From assembly GCA_002335865.1 (NCBI GenBank), contig DDCY01000024.1:6969-70968 (forward strand): DNA of 64,000 nt, in the 5' to 3' direction. The notes beneath the pieces are model-generated. The model was not told where the DNA came from and did not search any database. It worked only from the letters and a program-made list of their open reading frames with translations. Below, piece after piece: positions 33,961 through 43,742 of this stretch (its first letter is position 1; the number at the start of each line of letters is the position of its first letter). Source of the DNA: Saprospiraceae bacterium UBA1994. GTDB taxonomy: Bacteria; Bacteroidota; Bacteroidia; Chitinophagales; Saprospiraceae. The position numbers were made by a program, and so were the translations under genes.

Positions 33961-35766
33961 ATGAAGTTGTCCAGATTCCTATTTGTAACCTTTACTATAC
34001 TCTCTGTTATCGTGGTTCAAGCCCAAGATAGCAAATTAGCTAATGCTTACTTCCGTAATGGTGAGTACGAAAAAGCAGCAGAAGTATATAAACGTATGTT
34101 CGATAAGACAGGTAAGAATGATTACTATTTTGAGCGCTATATCGCTTCGCTCTTGGAAGTTGAAAACTTTGAGCAGGCAGAAGACGCCATTAAAGGACAA
34201 ATAAAAAAGAGACCGAAAGAGATGCAGCTGTATGTACAATACGGAGTCCTCTACGATAAGCAATTTATGCCTGGGAAGTCAAAACAAATGTATCAGAAAG
34301 CCATTAGCAATATCAATGGCAATGTACATATGATCAACAAATTAGGTAGTTCGTTCGCGAGATCTGGCAATTATGATCTAGCAATACAAGTATATGAGTC
34401 GAGCAAAGAAGTGCCAGAATTACAATACAATTATAGTTACCAATTGGCTGATATGTATCGCCGAACAGGTAAAGTAAGCAAGATGCAAGACGAGTTTCTC
34501 AACAGCTTGATTAAAAGCGAAAAGAGAATGAAGAGTGTTAAAACCATTTTCCAAAGAGAATTAGATAAAGAAGGGTATACCATGCTACAGACTAAGTTGT
34601 ACGAGCGTATGACTGAACAGCCAGAGATGGAAATTTTTCCTGAGATGCTGATGTGGACTTTCATCACACAGAAACAATACGACAAAGCTCTTAGACAGGC
34701 AAGAGCTCTAGATAGACAATTTGAAGAAAATGGAGGTCGCGTATTTGATATTGCAGAGATCGCTTTGGATGATAATTATTATGATACAGCGATTAAAGGC
34801 TTTGAGTACATCACTACTAAAAAAGGAATCAATACTAGCTACTACCTCGAAGCCAAAAGAGGTTTACTGAAAGCAAAAAGGTTTAAAATCACAAAAGACT
34901 ATAGCTACACTCAAGAGGATCTTTTATCTCTGGAAGCAGAGTATATATTATTTATGGCGGAGTATGGTCGTAATAGTCAGACGGTATTACTTATGCAAGA
35001 GTATGCCGAGTTACAGGCTATATATATGAATGATATTGACGAAGCAATAGAAGTTTTAGAGGAGTTGATTGGATTCGCTGGAGTCGAGAAATACGCACTG
35101 AATCAATCAAAGATCAACTTAGCTGATTACAAACTTATACAAGGCGATATATGGGAATCAACGCTCTTATATTCACAAGTAGATAAAGAATTCAAAGAAG
35201 CATCGATAGGAGAGGAGGCAAGATATCGTAATGCTAAACTATCATACTATATTGGAGATTTTGAGTGGGCTCAAGAGCAATTTGATATCCTCAAAAGAGC
35301 AACAAGTAAATTGATCTCCAATGATGCTATAGATAAGGCAGTATTCATTATGGACAATATGGCTTTGGATACCACAGATGCGCCACTCAAGATGTATTCG
35401 GGATCAGAGCTACTCATTTTTCAAAATAGATTTGAAGAAGCACAAACAAAATTAGATTCTATTACTACTATATATCCTGAACACTCATTAGAAGACGATG
35501 TATTCTACAGTAAAGCTCAGATCCATATGAAAAAGCGTGAATATCAAGATGCAATTGGATTCTACGAAAAGATAATTGAAAAATATCCAGAAGAAATTAG
35601 AGCAGATAATGCACTTTTCGAAATGGCACAACTCTTTGAACTCATCCTCGAAGATAAAGTTAAAGCGCTAGAGCTGTACGAAAAACTATTCCTACAGTAT
35701 TCTGGTAGTACCTTTTCAGTAGAAGCAAGAAAGCGATTCAGAATACTTCGTGGCGACGAAATTTAG
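33961..35766 (+). CDS. Exported TPR-repeat protein
   Basis: The ATG at 33961 gives a clean signal peptide 'MKLSRFLFVTFTILSVIVVQ' with cleavage after 'AQA'-like residues; ATGs at 33907 and 33949 would bury it. The ~600-residue mature protein is made of TPR units from the N-terminus ('YFRNGEYEKAAEVYKRMF') to the C-terminus ('MKKREYQDAIGFYEKIIEKY'). The last third resembles YbgF/BamD-like repeats ending 'FLQYSGSTFSVEARKRFR'. No enzyme motif is seen. A periplasmic scaffold role in envelope assembly is plausible, given the following gene for an outer-membrane barrel protein, but unproven. Confidence 0.85.
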   Translation: MKLSRFLFVTFTILSVIVVQAQDSKLANAYFRNGEYEKAAEVYKRMFDKTGKNDYYFERYIASLLEVENFEQAEDAIKGQIKKRPKEMQLYVQYGVLYDKQFMPGKSKQMYQKAISNINGNVHMINKLGSSFARSGNYDLAIQVYESSKEVPELQYNYSYQLADMYRRTGKVSKMQDEFLNSLIKSEKRMKSVKTIFQRELDKEGYTMLQTKLYERMTEQPEMEIFPEMLMWTFITQKQYDKALRQARALDRQFEENGGRVFDIAEIALDDNYYDTAIKGFEYITTKKGINTSYYLEAKRGLLKAKRFKITKDYSYTQEDLLSLEAEYILFMAEYGRNSQTVLLMQEYAELQAIYMNDIDEAIEVLEELIGFAGVEKYALNQSKINLADYKLIQGDIWESTLLYSQVDKEFKEASIGEEARYRNAKLSYYIGDFEWAQEQFDILKRATSKLISNDAIDKAVFIMDNMALDTTDAPLKMYSGSELLIFQNRFEEAQTKLDSITTIYPEHSLEDDVFYSKAQIHMKKREYQDAIGFYEKIIEKYPEEIRADNALFEMAQLFELILEDKVKALELYEKLFLQYSGSTFSVEARKRFRILRGDEI

Positions 35767-36052
35767 AATGTTTGCACGACTGTAGTCACTTATTTACTAA
35801 TCAAGCTGAGCGTTCCATTAGCAGAATATTTCATATCCATAATCCTAGAGGGGGTTGAACATAATCAGTCGTGGATAAAATTTATGGATTATGAGTTTAA
35901 ATTTGCATTAACCTTAAGTGGATGAATGTGAAAAGAATCGGTATGCAATTGTCTTATAATTATACAATAGAATCTGCAGGAGAGCATTACCTTGCTACTT
36001 AATCTATTCAAAATTCTCTCATAATACTTCGGCAATATTTCTATCTTGTAGT

Positions 36053-39000
36053 ATGCGAAAGCTTTTAGTGCTCTTTTTACTTTTATCGACCACCATACTC
36101 CTCTCTCAAAGTATCAATACTGATTTTGGCAAAAATCGTGTGCAATTTACTGACGATTTTAATAGTTGGGATAAATATGAGACAGAGAATTTTGTCACTT
36201 ACTGGTATGGCAAAGGTAAAATGCTCGGAAAGACAGTCCTACAATATGCTGAACTAGATCATACTGATATCCAAGACATCTTGGAGCATCGTATGAATGA
36301 TAAAATTCAAATCATTGTGTACCTAGATGTCACAGATTTCAAGCAATCTAATATCGGTACAGAAGATATATTTGGTTCTACTACAGGAAAAACTAAGATA
36401 GTAGGTAACAAGATGTTTGTCTACTTTGATGGGAATCACTCACACCTCAGAAAGCAGATAAGAGAAGGTATAGCTAGAGTTTACCTCAATGCTATTCTAT
36501 TTGGGTCCAGTATACAAGAGATAGTACAAAATGCCGTGTTACTTAAGTTGCCAGAGTGGTACAAAGAAGGTATTGTAAAGTATGCTGCTCAGCCGTGGGA
36601 TAATGAGTTCGATGATGAATTGAGAGATTTATTAGAAAGCAATAGCAAGTACAGTAACTTTGAGAAGTTGGCAGATTCACATCCTGAGATTGCAGGACAC
36701 TCGATGTGGTATTATATAGATCAAAACTATGGTCGACTCTCGATATCCAATCTACTTTATTTTGCAAGATTGTCATCTAATCTAGAAAATAGTTTTGGTT
36801 ATGTGCTCAATAGCAATTATAAGCAATTACAAAGGGATTGGTCGGAATATTGGTTTAGTCATTATGATAGTGAAAATGACTTATTTGACGCTACAAATTT
36901 GAACAAGGAAGTAGATCTCAAGAACAAGTCATACGTACCCGTATCTCATCTGAGCTATAGCCCTGATGGAAGTCAACTATTGTATGTGTATAATCAGCAA
37001 GGCAAGTATCGGATTATGCATAGAGAAATGGAGAGCGGGGATGAGAAAACGATAATGAAATATGGTCATCGTAATGCTTTGCAACAAACGGACTACTCTT
37101 ATCCTAGTATAGTATGGCATTCATCAGGAAACGAATTTTCGATGGTACACGAACATAGAGATCTGAGGTATCTGCGCAAATACAAGCTAGGTGATAAAGT
37201 GACCTACGAAGAACAATTATTGCCAGAGGCCATTCGTAGAGTATATAGTATTGATTATATATCAGATACAGAGTATATCATGTCGGCTAATATGGTTGGT
37301 TATTCAGATTTGATTCACTATGATTTCATATTGAGAGAGCCTACGCAGCTTACCAACGATATGCATGATGACTTATCAGTGCAGCTTATAGATCGTGGTC
37401 AAGATAGAGGCGTATTATTTACATCTAATAGACCATTGGATTGGAAGGACCTAGAGGATATCGATACCATAGTACCTCAGGGGAATTTGGACCTGTATTT
37501 CTATAATTTAGAGAGTAAATCGATTGAGCTTATCTATGATACGAAGTTTGATATCACAGACCCTATATATATGAAACATGGAAAAGTATCATACTTATCT
37601 AACCAAAGTGGAATGCAAAATCATTACATATACGATATGTCAACGGGTATTTCTTCTGTAAAAAGTAATGTAGATAGAAATATCATTTTGCATGCGATGA
37701 GACCTAATTCCAAGATAGCTACATATACTTATTACTATGATGGGGGTTATAGAATATTTGACAAAGATATAAGCGGATCTTTTGAGACAGCTACTACATT
37801 TTATTACAAGGGTCTTGAAGAACTTACTCAAGAGACAGAAGAGGTGCCTCTCATTTTTCTAGATAGTAATGATAATACTATGCAGCCAGAGTATATGTTT
37901 CAGAGTAAATTTCCTGATCCAGTTGTGTTGCCAGAATTAGAATTATCTACAGAGAGTAGGCTTTCATTACATAATGATATTATAGATGGAGATAGCCTTA
38001 ATGAAGAAGATCTTGCAGATTGGAATCCAGCTAGAATCGTTGCAGGAAGGAAGAAATTCAGGGTAGATAATTTTACTACTAAATTTGATAATTCTGTTCT
38101 TTTTGAAGGATTAGAAAACTATAATAATCTAGGAGAAGGTATCGATTTTGCGGCATTAGGAATTAATGAACCAGCGAATGAATTGCAATACGCACCTAAT
38201 GGTATATTGTTTCAAGCGACTGTAAAAGATCTGTTCGAGGACGATGTATTGGTGGGTGGATTTCGCCTTCCAACTAGGTTTAATGGTTCAGAGTTTTTCT
38301 TGATTTACGAAGACAGAAAAAAATTGATAGACAAAAAATATAGTCTATATCGAAGGACATATGGTGAGACATACGAAAGTAGTTCAAATCAATTGTACCG
38401 AACGAGTACAAATTTGATGCTTGGAGAATTTCAAATAAAGTATCCATTTGATATATTTAGAAGTATACGACTCAGGACTAGCTTGAGATTAGATAGATAC
38501 TTGCTGAAATCTAGTGATGAAGAATCTCTAGATGATCCTATATCGTTTGATAAAAGACTAAGTATCAAGGCAGAGTATGTTTATGATAACACGATAGACA
38601 TATCTACTAATATAAAGAATGGGACTAGATATAAGTTCTATATAGAAGCTATCAATAGATTCGATTTACAAGTGGTGGATGGATTCAAATTAAGTCCATC
38701 AGAAGGATTCACTTCTGTCTTAGGCTTTGACTTAAGGCATTACATACCATTACTTCGACACTCAGTATTAGCGCTCAGAGGAGCGGGAAATGGATCTGTG
38801 GGTTCAGAAAAAATTCTCTATTATCTTGGTGGTATGGAAGGTTGGATATTTCAGTCATTTGATCAAGAAACTACTACTCCGGCTAATACTAGATTTGCTT
38901 ATCAGACTGCTGTAAATCAGTTAAGAGGATTCAAAACCAATGCGAGAAATGGAGGTTCTTTTGCTCTGATAAATGCAGAGTTAAGACTGCCAATTTTTAA

Positions 39001-39316
39001 GTATTTATTGGGACCAAATAAAGGTGGTTCATTCTTTAAGAATTTTCAGTTTACGACATTTTTTGATATTGGTACGGCCTGGCATGGATTATCTCCTTGG
39101 GGTGATGACAATCCACTAAATACGGTTCAAGTAAATAGTGGAGATGTCATTTCACTCAATATCAATTACTTTCGTAATCCATTACTTATGGGCTACGGAA
39201 CCGGCGTTCGTGCTACTATATTGGGTTACTTAGTGAAATTTGACTACGCTTGGGGAGTAGAGAATGGTAAAGTGCAAGACTCTAGATTTTACTTTAGTAT
39301 AGGAGCTGATTTTTAA
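36053..39316 (+). CDS. Outer-membrane protein: MA-like pseudo-peptidase, beta-propeller and barrel
   Basis: 1087 residues with a signal peptide (~1-19). Residues ~25-280 resemble the peptidase MA/gluzincin-like module ('LPEWYKEGIVKYAAQP' matches the P-W-x-x-E-G segment) but the HExxH zinc site is absent; the equivalent helix reads 'SIQEIVQNAVLL'. Residues ~300-600 contain TolB/WD40-like blades ('VSHLSYSPDGSQLLYVYNQQ'). From ~690 the sequence alternates in beta-strand fashion and ends with a BamA/surface-antigen-like C-terminus ('FTTFFDIGTAWHG', 'YGTGVRATILGYLVKFDYAWG') and a terminal Phe, typical of an outer-membrane barrel. The function is unknown; it is probably an outer-membrane-anchored binding or assembly factor. 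Confidence 0.75.
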   Translation: MRKLLVLFLLLSTTILLSQSINTDFGKNRVQFTDDFNSWDKYETENFVTYWYGKGKMLGKTVLQYAELDHTDIQDILEHRMNDKIQIIVYLDVTDFKQSNIGTEDIFGSTTGKTKIVGNKMFVYFDGNHSHLRKQIREGIARVYLNAILFGSSIQEIVQNAVLLKLPEWYKEGIVKYAAQPWDNEFDDELRDLLESNSKYSNFEKLADSHPEIAGHSMWYYIDQNYGRLSISNLLYFARLSSNLENSFGYVLNSNYKQLQRDWSEYWFSHYDSENDLFDATNLNKEVDLKNKSYVPVSHLSYSPDGSQLLYVYNQQGKYRIMHREMESGDEKTIMKYGHRNALQQTDYSYPSIVWHSSGNEFSMVHEHRDLRYLRKYKLGDKVTYEEQLLPEAIRRVYSIDYISDTEYIMSANMVGYSDLIHYDFILREPTQLTNDMHDDLSVQLIDRGQDRGVLFTSNRPLDWKDLEDIDTIVPQGNLDLYFYNLESKSIELIYDTKFDITDPIYMKHGKVSYLSNQSGMQNHYIYDMSTGISSVKSNVDRNIILHAMRPNSKIATYTYYYDGGYRIFDKDISGSFETATTFYYKGLEELTQETEEVPLIFLDSNDNTMQPEYMFQSKFPDPVVLPELELSTESRLSLHNDIIDGDSLNEEDLADWNPARIVAGRKKFRVDNFTTKFDNSVLFEGLENYNNLGEGIDFAALGINEPANELQYAPNGILFQATVKDLFEDDVLVGGFRLPTRFNGSEFFLIYEDRKKLIDKKYSLYRRTYGETYESSSNQLYRTSTNLMLGEFQIKYPFDIFRSIRLRTSLRLDRYLLKSSDEESLDDPISFDKRLSIKAEYVYDNTIDISTNIKNGTRYKFYIEAINRFDLQVVDGFKLSPSEGFTSVLGFDLRHYIPLLRHSVLALRGAGNGSVGSEKILYYLGGMEGWIFQSFDQETTTPANTRFAYQTAVNQLRGFKTNARNGGSFALINAELRLPIFKYLLGPNKGGSFFKNFQFTTFFDIGTAWHGLSPWGDDNPLNTVQVNSGDVISLNINYFRNPLLMGYGTGVRATILGYLVKFDYAWGVENGKVQDSRFYFSIGADF

Positions 39317-39895
39317 GCTTCATACTAGATATTTATGGAATTGGATAAAAAATAACTAAAGTTAAGGATAGGCTAAAAATTTCGATTTCTAACTATAGTG
39401 ATAGACTTTTGCTTTGAATCGTCGATGTGGCCTCATAGTCTCAATCAAAAAGGATACTATCCATCGCGCCTTTTTGTTCAATGATAAGTCTTCATTTATC
39501 ACGAAGTACAAATTTCCTCTATGGCAGATAAGTAGTAATTTATTAATATGGATCTTTGAGTAACATGAAAGACACAATATGAGCCGTCTAGGCTTCGAAT
39601 TTTTATAGCTTGGTATTAAAATCTAGGAAAGCTACCTACTTGTCAATTTGTAAAACGATTATATCGATCTCTGATTAAAAAAAATTATAAAACTCTGAAT
39701 GAATAAAATAATTATAAAGTCCATCGAGCAGAGTGATATCAATACTTTAGAATCATTGTACTACACTAAGGAGATTGAAAATTTTAGTGAAACAAAAAAT
39801 GATCATCATCGAGTAAGATTAGATCATTTATCTAAATTATATTTGGCCTGTTATTTTTTCGATGGTAGGCTTCTTTTTTAGTTAATCTTAGCGCT
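39317..39895. other. Intergenic region upstream of HAD gene
   Basis: About 580 bases. Two short frames exist (a 60-codon plus-strand frame at 39699-39881 and a 62-codon minus-strand frame at 39389-39577). Neither matches a family I know nor has a supporting promoter or terminator, and I leave them uncalled. No RNA structure was recognised. Confidence 0.4.
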
Positions 39896-40528
39896 ATGAA
39901 AAACCTAAAAGCTATTATCTTCGATTTCGGTGGAGTTCTACTAGATCTTGATATCTCTAAGACGAAAGCGGCTATGAGTAAACTACTCAATACGGAGATG
40001 GTCGCTCCTTACAATAACAAGTACAGAGAGATAACATTGGCCTTGGAGAAAGGAGAAATGCTTCCAGAGGCTTTTATATTCGCCATACAGTCCATGTGTG
40101 AACCTGTGCCTCAAGGTAGAGAAGTAGTGGATGCTTGGAATGCTATGCTTTGTGGATGGCAGCAAGATAGATTTATACTACTAGATGAACTAAAGAAGGA
40201 TTATAATATCTATTTATTGAGTAATACCAATCAGATACATTTGGATTATGTTATGCGCGAATTGAAAGAAGTTTATCAAATTGATAATTTTGAAGATAGA
40301 TTTTTTGATCAATGCTTTTACTCTCACAAAATGAATGCTTGGAAGCCTGAAAAAGAAATATATAAACAAGTTGAGGCTACAATTGGATTAGAGCGTTCTG
40401 AATTTATCTTTATTGATGACAATAGTAATAATGTAATAGGTGCCAAAGAACTGGGGTGGCAAGCTTATCTTCACCCAACAAATACAGATCTTAGACTCAC
40501 TCTCAATAACGCTGGAGTAGGTATCTAA
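39896..40528 (+). CDS. HAD family phosphatase
   Basis: 210 residues. HAD motif I is 'IIFDFGGVLLDLD' (~7-19; note DFGGV rather than DxDxT, typical of YihX-like/epoxide-hydrolase-like HADs). Motif II is 'YLLSNTNQIH', motif III the Lys in 'MNAWKPEKEIY', and motif IV 'FIFIDDNSNNVIGAKELGW'. The cap is the short alpha-helical type. Likely a soluble small-molecule phosphatase (YihX relatives act on alpha-glucose-1-phosphate); the substrate here is unassigned. A DUF4286 gene follows after 24 bases on the same strand. Confidence 0.9.
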   Translation: MKNLKAIIFDFGGVLLDLDISKTKAAMSKLLNTEMVAPYNNKYREITLALEKGEMLPEAFIFAIQSMCEPVPQGREVVDAWNAMLCGWQQDRFILLDELKKDYNIYLLSNTNQIHLDYVMRELKEVYQIDNFEDRFFDQCFYSHKMNAWKPEKEIYKQVEATIGLERSEFIFIDDNSNNVIGAKELGWQAYLHPTNTDLRLTLNNAGVGI

Positions 40529-40552
40529 ATCAGAAACTAAAGAGATAATAAC

Positions 40553-40873
40553 ATGAACAGAATATTATATAATGTTACAGTCAATATAGATCACAGTAGC
40601 CACAAAGAGTGGGTGGATTGGATGAAGTCAACACATATTCCTGATGTTATGGCAACAGGAAAATTTCTTACTTATCAGCTACAAAGAATCTTAGAGACTG
40701 AAAATGAAACGGGAGTAACATATGCTATACAGTATTTAGCTCCCAATATGCAAGCCTATCGAGAGTATCAAGAGAATTATTCAGAAGCCTTGCAATCCGA
40801 ACATGCAAAGAGGTACAATGGTCGATATGGAGCTTTCCGTACATTGATGGAGGTTCTAGATATGTCAAATTAA
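40553..40873 (+). CDS. DUF4286 family protein
   Basis: 106 residues beginning 'MNRILYNVTVNIDHSSHKEW' with 'WMKSTHIPDVMATGKF' and 'YREYQENYSEALQSEHAKRY', the pattern of DUF4286, a small ferredoxin-like-fold family almost confined to Bacteroidota. No catalytic residues are established for the family. It is probably co-transcribed with the HAD phosphatase gene 24 bases upstream. Confidence 0.9.
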   Translation: MNRILYNVTVNIDHSSHKEWVDWMKSTHIPDVMATGKFLTYQLQRILETENETGVTYAIQYLAPNMQAYREYQENYSEALQSEHAKRYNGRYGAFRTLMEVLDMSN

Positions 40874-40976
40874 TTTCAGGAATTATAAGTCGAACAAAAA
40901 CATCTTTACGTCTAATAGTTGTTAAATTCGTTTCTTATTTAAACATATTACACCTCGAGTCAATCAATCAACTGCA

Positions 40977-43469
40977 ATGAAACAACTATTTATCTTTGTA
41001 TTATTATTAAGTTCATTCATATCGTATAGCCAATTCGGCAACTGGGGAGGAAAAAAGAAAAAGTCTATCAAAGGTAAAATCGAAGGAGTTCTTATCGATT
41101 CTATGACAAATGCTACGATTTCTTATGCTACTATCACAATGAAAAGAGGTGATACTAACCTAGACGGTGTACTCTCTGAAGAAAATGGATCTTGGAAAAT
41201 AGGTGAAGTTACTACGGGTAAATATGATCTTTACATTAGTTTTCTTGGATATAAGGAAAAAGTGATTCGAGATGTAGAGACTACTCTCAAAGATCCGGAT
41301 GTTAATCTTAATACTATATATCTAGTCCCTTCATCAGTAATATTGGATGGAGTGAAGATCACAGAAAAACGTGCACTCATTGAGAACAAACCAGACAAGT
41401 TAGTCTTCAATGCGGAAGATGACTCAAGTATAGCTGGTGGTGATGCCACAGATGTATTGCGAAAAGTTCCTCTTTTATCCGTTGATCTTGAAGGTAATGT
41501 ATCGCTCAGAGGATCGCAGAATGTAAGAATTCTTATTAATGGTAAGCCTAGTGGAATGTTCTCTTCCAATGTAGCAGACGCTCTCAAAATGTTTCCTGCA
41601 GATCAAATTAAAAAAGTAGAAGTAATTACATCTCCGGGGGCTAAATACGATGGAGAAGGAAGTGGAGGTATCATAAATATAATTACTAAACGCAAAGAAC
41701 TTGAAGGGCTTGCTGGTTCTATCAATGCGTCTGCGGGTAATCGTCAAAACAATGCTTTTGTTAATATTAATGCAGGAAAAGGGAGATTTGGACTTACGGC
41801 AAATTCATCTGTTTTTTATTCAGTACCAGCGGATGGGATTAACAAATTTTTGAGAGAAGCAGATGTTCCAGGTGGTCAAAGTGAATATAATCAAGATGGT
41901 GTTACGAAAACTTCTCGACTTGGATTCAATGGATCTCTATCTGCATTTTATGATCTCAATGCTTATAATGCTTTTAACAGTTCATTCTCTTTAAGAGGCT
42001 TTGGATTTGATACTGATGCTAGTAGTACAGCTACACTCAATGATCCCACAAATATTATTATGGGTGAAGTATTTGACGATAAATGGACAAGGCTAAATAA
42101 AACAGAAACACTCAATAGTGGATTCGATTGGAGTACGGATTATACTAGAAAATTTGAGGATGATGAAGTTAAGGAATTAACAATGGCATTTCAGCTCTCT
42201 GGCAATGTACAGAATCAAGATTATGACTTAGTAGAAGATTATAACTTATTTAACATTCTAGATAGGTCAGAGCAAGTCAACAATGACGGAGATAATCTAG
42301 AGACGACAATACAAATTGACTATGTGCAACCATTGCCTAAGTCTATCAAATTAGAGGTGGGTGCAAAAGGAATACTAAGAGATATTACGAGTGATTATAA
42401 ATTCAATGTACTGGATGAATCTTCTGGGCAATACCAATTGGATTTGACTAGATCTAATGTATTTGATTATGATCAAGATGTGGTATCTGGATATGCTTCG
42501 CTTAATTATACCCTAGGAAAATTTGGATTTATTACAGGTCTTAGAGTCGAGAATACTCAGATTAAAGGTGACGATCTAGAAGGAGGTGTTTTCGAAAATG
42601 ACTATCAAAGCTATCTGCCAAGTTTTACCGTTAGTAGATCTCTAACTAATTTTAGACAACTTAAACTAAGTTATTCAAAGCGTATCCAAAGACCCAATCT
42701 TAGATTCATAAATCCATTTAATAATTCCGCTGATCTATTTAATCGAACAGAGGGAAATCCATTCCTCAATCCTGAGATTACACACCAAGTAGAGCTTTCA
42801 TACAACTTTAATGTGTTTGGAGCTATGATATATGCGAGTCCATACTATAAACGTACGGACGATGTAATAGAGCAAGTGTTATTAGTAGAAAATGGAGTTT
42901 CGACTAATACGTACAAGAACATAGCAAAGAGTGAGTCGTATGGTATCAATCTATTCACGAGTAAGAGTATCAAGAAGCTTACCGCTAGAGTAGGAGGTAA
43001 TGTATATAGTTACAGCGCTAATGGATTTGTTAATGGAGTAGAAAGAGAACGCGATGCAATACTCTATCAAATATTCTGGGGAGGAGACTATAGCTTTACA
43101 GGTAATTTCAAATCTGATTTCTTTGGATTTTTCAGGTCACCAAATGCTACCCTTCAAGGTGAAACTCCTAGCTTTTGGATTTACGGATTTGGATTTAGAT
43201 ATGATTTCAAGAAAAGTAGCTTGGGACTCAAATTTATTGATCCATTTAATGCTACTAAGTCATTCAATTCAGAGCAAGACGGGCCAGGGTTTTTTCAGAA
43301 GAATGATTTTGCTATTCCATTTAGATCTATTGGTATCAACTTTAGATATAAGTTTGGTAAAGTAGATTTCAAGAAGAGAAAATCGAAAATAAAAAATACA
43401 GACCTCAAGAAAGGTGATGATGCTGGTCAAGGTGGTGGTGGCCAAGGAGGAATGGGTCAAGGTAACTAA
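40977..43469 (+). CDS. TonB-receptor-like outer-membrane barrel protein with carboxypeptidase-like domain
   Basis: 830 residues with signal peptide 'MKQLFIFVLLLSSFISYSQF'. Residues ~35-115 are a carboxypeptidase-regulatory-like beta-sandwich ('GVLIDSMTNATISYATI'). Residues ~130-235 are a plug-like domain ('DATDVLRKVPLLSVDLEGNV', 'VEVITSPGAKYDGEGSGGII'). From ~245 onward is a TonB-dependent-receptor-type barrel (outer membrane protein beta-barrel family), with 'LKLSYSKRIQRPNLRFINPF' near the last third. The C-terminus carries an unusual Lys-rich then Gly/Gln-rich tail ('DAGQGGGGQGGMGQGN') after the barrel, perhaps periplasmic. The substrate is unknown. It is followed by a strong terminator. 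Confidence 0.9.
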   Translation: MKQLFIFVLLLSSFISYSQFGNWGGKKKKSIKGKIEGVLIDSMTNATISYATITMKRGDTNLDGVLSEENGSWKIGEVTTGKYDLYISFLGYKEKVIRDVETTLKDPDVNLNTIYLVPSSVILDGVKITEKRALIENKPDKLVFNAEDDSSIAGGDATDVLRKVPLLSVDLEGNVSLRGSQNVRILINGKPSGMFSSNVADALKMFPADQIKKVEVITSPGAKYDGEGSGGIINIITKRKELEGLAGSINASAGNRQNNAFVNINAGKGRFGLTANSSVFYSVPADGINKFLREADVPGGQSEYNQDGVTKTSRLGFNGSLSAFYDLNAYNAFNSSFSLRGFGFDTDASSTATLNDPTNIIMGEVFDDKWTRLNKTETLNSGFDWSTDYTRKFEDDEVKELTMAFQLSGNVQNQDYDLVEDYNLFNILDRSEQVNNDGDNLETTIQIDYVQPLPKSIKLEVGAKGILRDITSDYKFNVLDESSGQYQLDLTRSNVFDYDQDVVSGYASLNYTLGKFGFITGLRVENTQIKGDDLEGGVFENDYQSYLPSFTVSRSLTNFRQLKLSYSKRIQRPNLRFINPFNNSADLFNRTEGNPFLNPEITHQVELSYNFNVFGAMIYASPYYKRTDDVIEQVLLVENGVSTNTYKNIAKSESYGINLFTSKSIKKLTARVGGNVYSYSANGFVNGVERERDAILYQIFWGGDYSFTGNFKSDFFGFFRSPNATLQGETPSFWIYGFGFRYDFKKSSLGLKFIDPFNATKSFNSEQDGPGFFQKNDFAIPFRSIGINFRYKFGKVDFKKRKSKIKNTDLKKGDDAGQGGGGQGGMGQGN

Positions 43470-43522
43470 CACGAATACATATTGTAAATAAATGCAAAAG
43501 TATTAGTCAAATATTTTTGATG

Positions 43523-43580
43523 AATAAGTAATAGCCTCCAAGTCAATTCTGACTTAGAGGCTATTACTTATTCTTTTTCT
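43523..43580 (+). terminator. Long-stem terminator after TonB-receptor-like gene
   Basis: AATAAGTAATAGCCTC-C-AAGTCA, a 4-base loop and TGACTT-A-GAGGCTATTACTTATT form a 22-bp stem with one mismatch, followed by CTTTTTC. The convergent transketolase gene has its own terminator beyond it. Confidence 0.85.
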
Positions 43581-43681
43581 ACATTAAAAAGTATTTACTA
43601 AAAACAAGAACCACAAAATGTCAGGTAAACTTAAATTCGGTATTAAGGAATTCAATAATTCACAGAAGTTTATTTTGAAAT

Positions 43682-43714
43682 AAAAAAAGCCTTCAAGCGA
43701 AAACTTGATTGCTC
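43682..43714 (-). terminator. Transketolase terminator
   Basis: On the minus strand AGCAATCAAG-TTTTCG-CTTGAAGGCT followed by seven Ts, ~30 bases after the transketolase C-terminal subunit stop. The stem has a 2x2 internal mismatch. Confidence 0.7.
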
Positions 43715-43742
43715 TATATTTTAATGCAAGGCGTAATAATAA

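Noticed and set aside
39389..39577. 62-codon minus-strand frame
   Set aside because: No family match and no regulatory signals; looked at as a possible transposase fragment but nothing diagnostic was found.
39699..39881. 60-codon plus-strand frame before the HAD gene
   Set aside because: Short, no recognisable domain, no promoter or terminator supporting it; composition follows the local AT bias.
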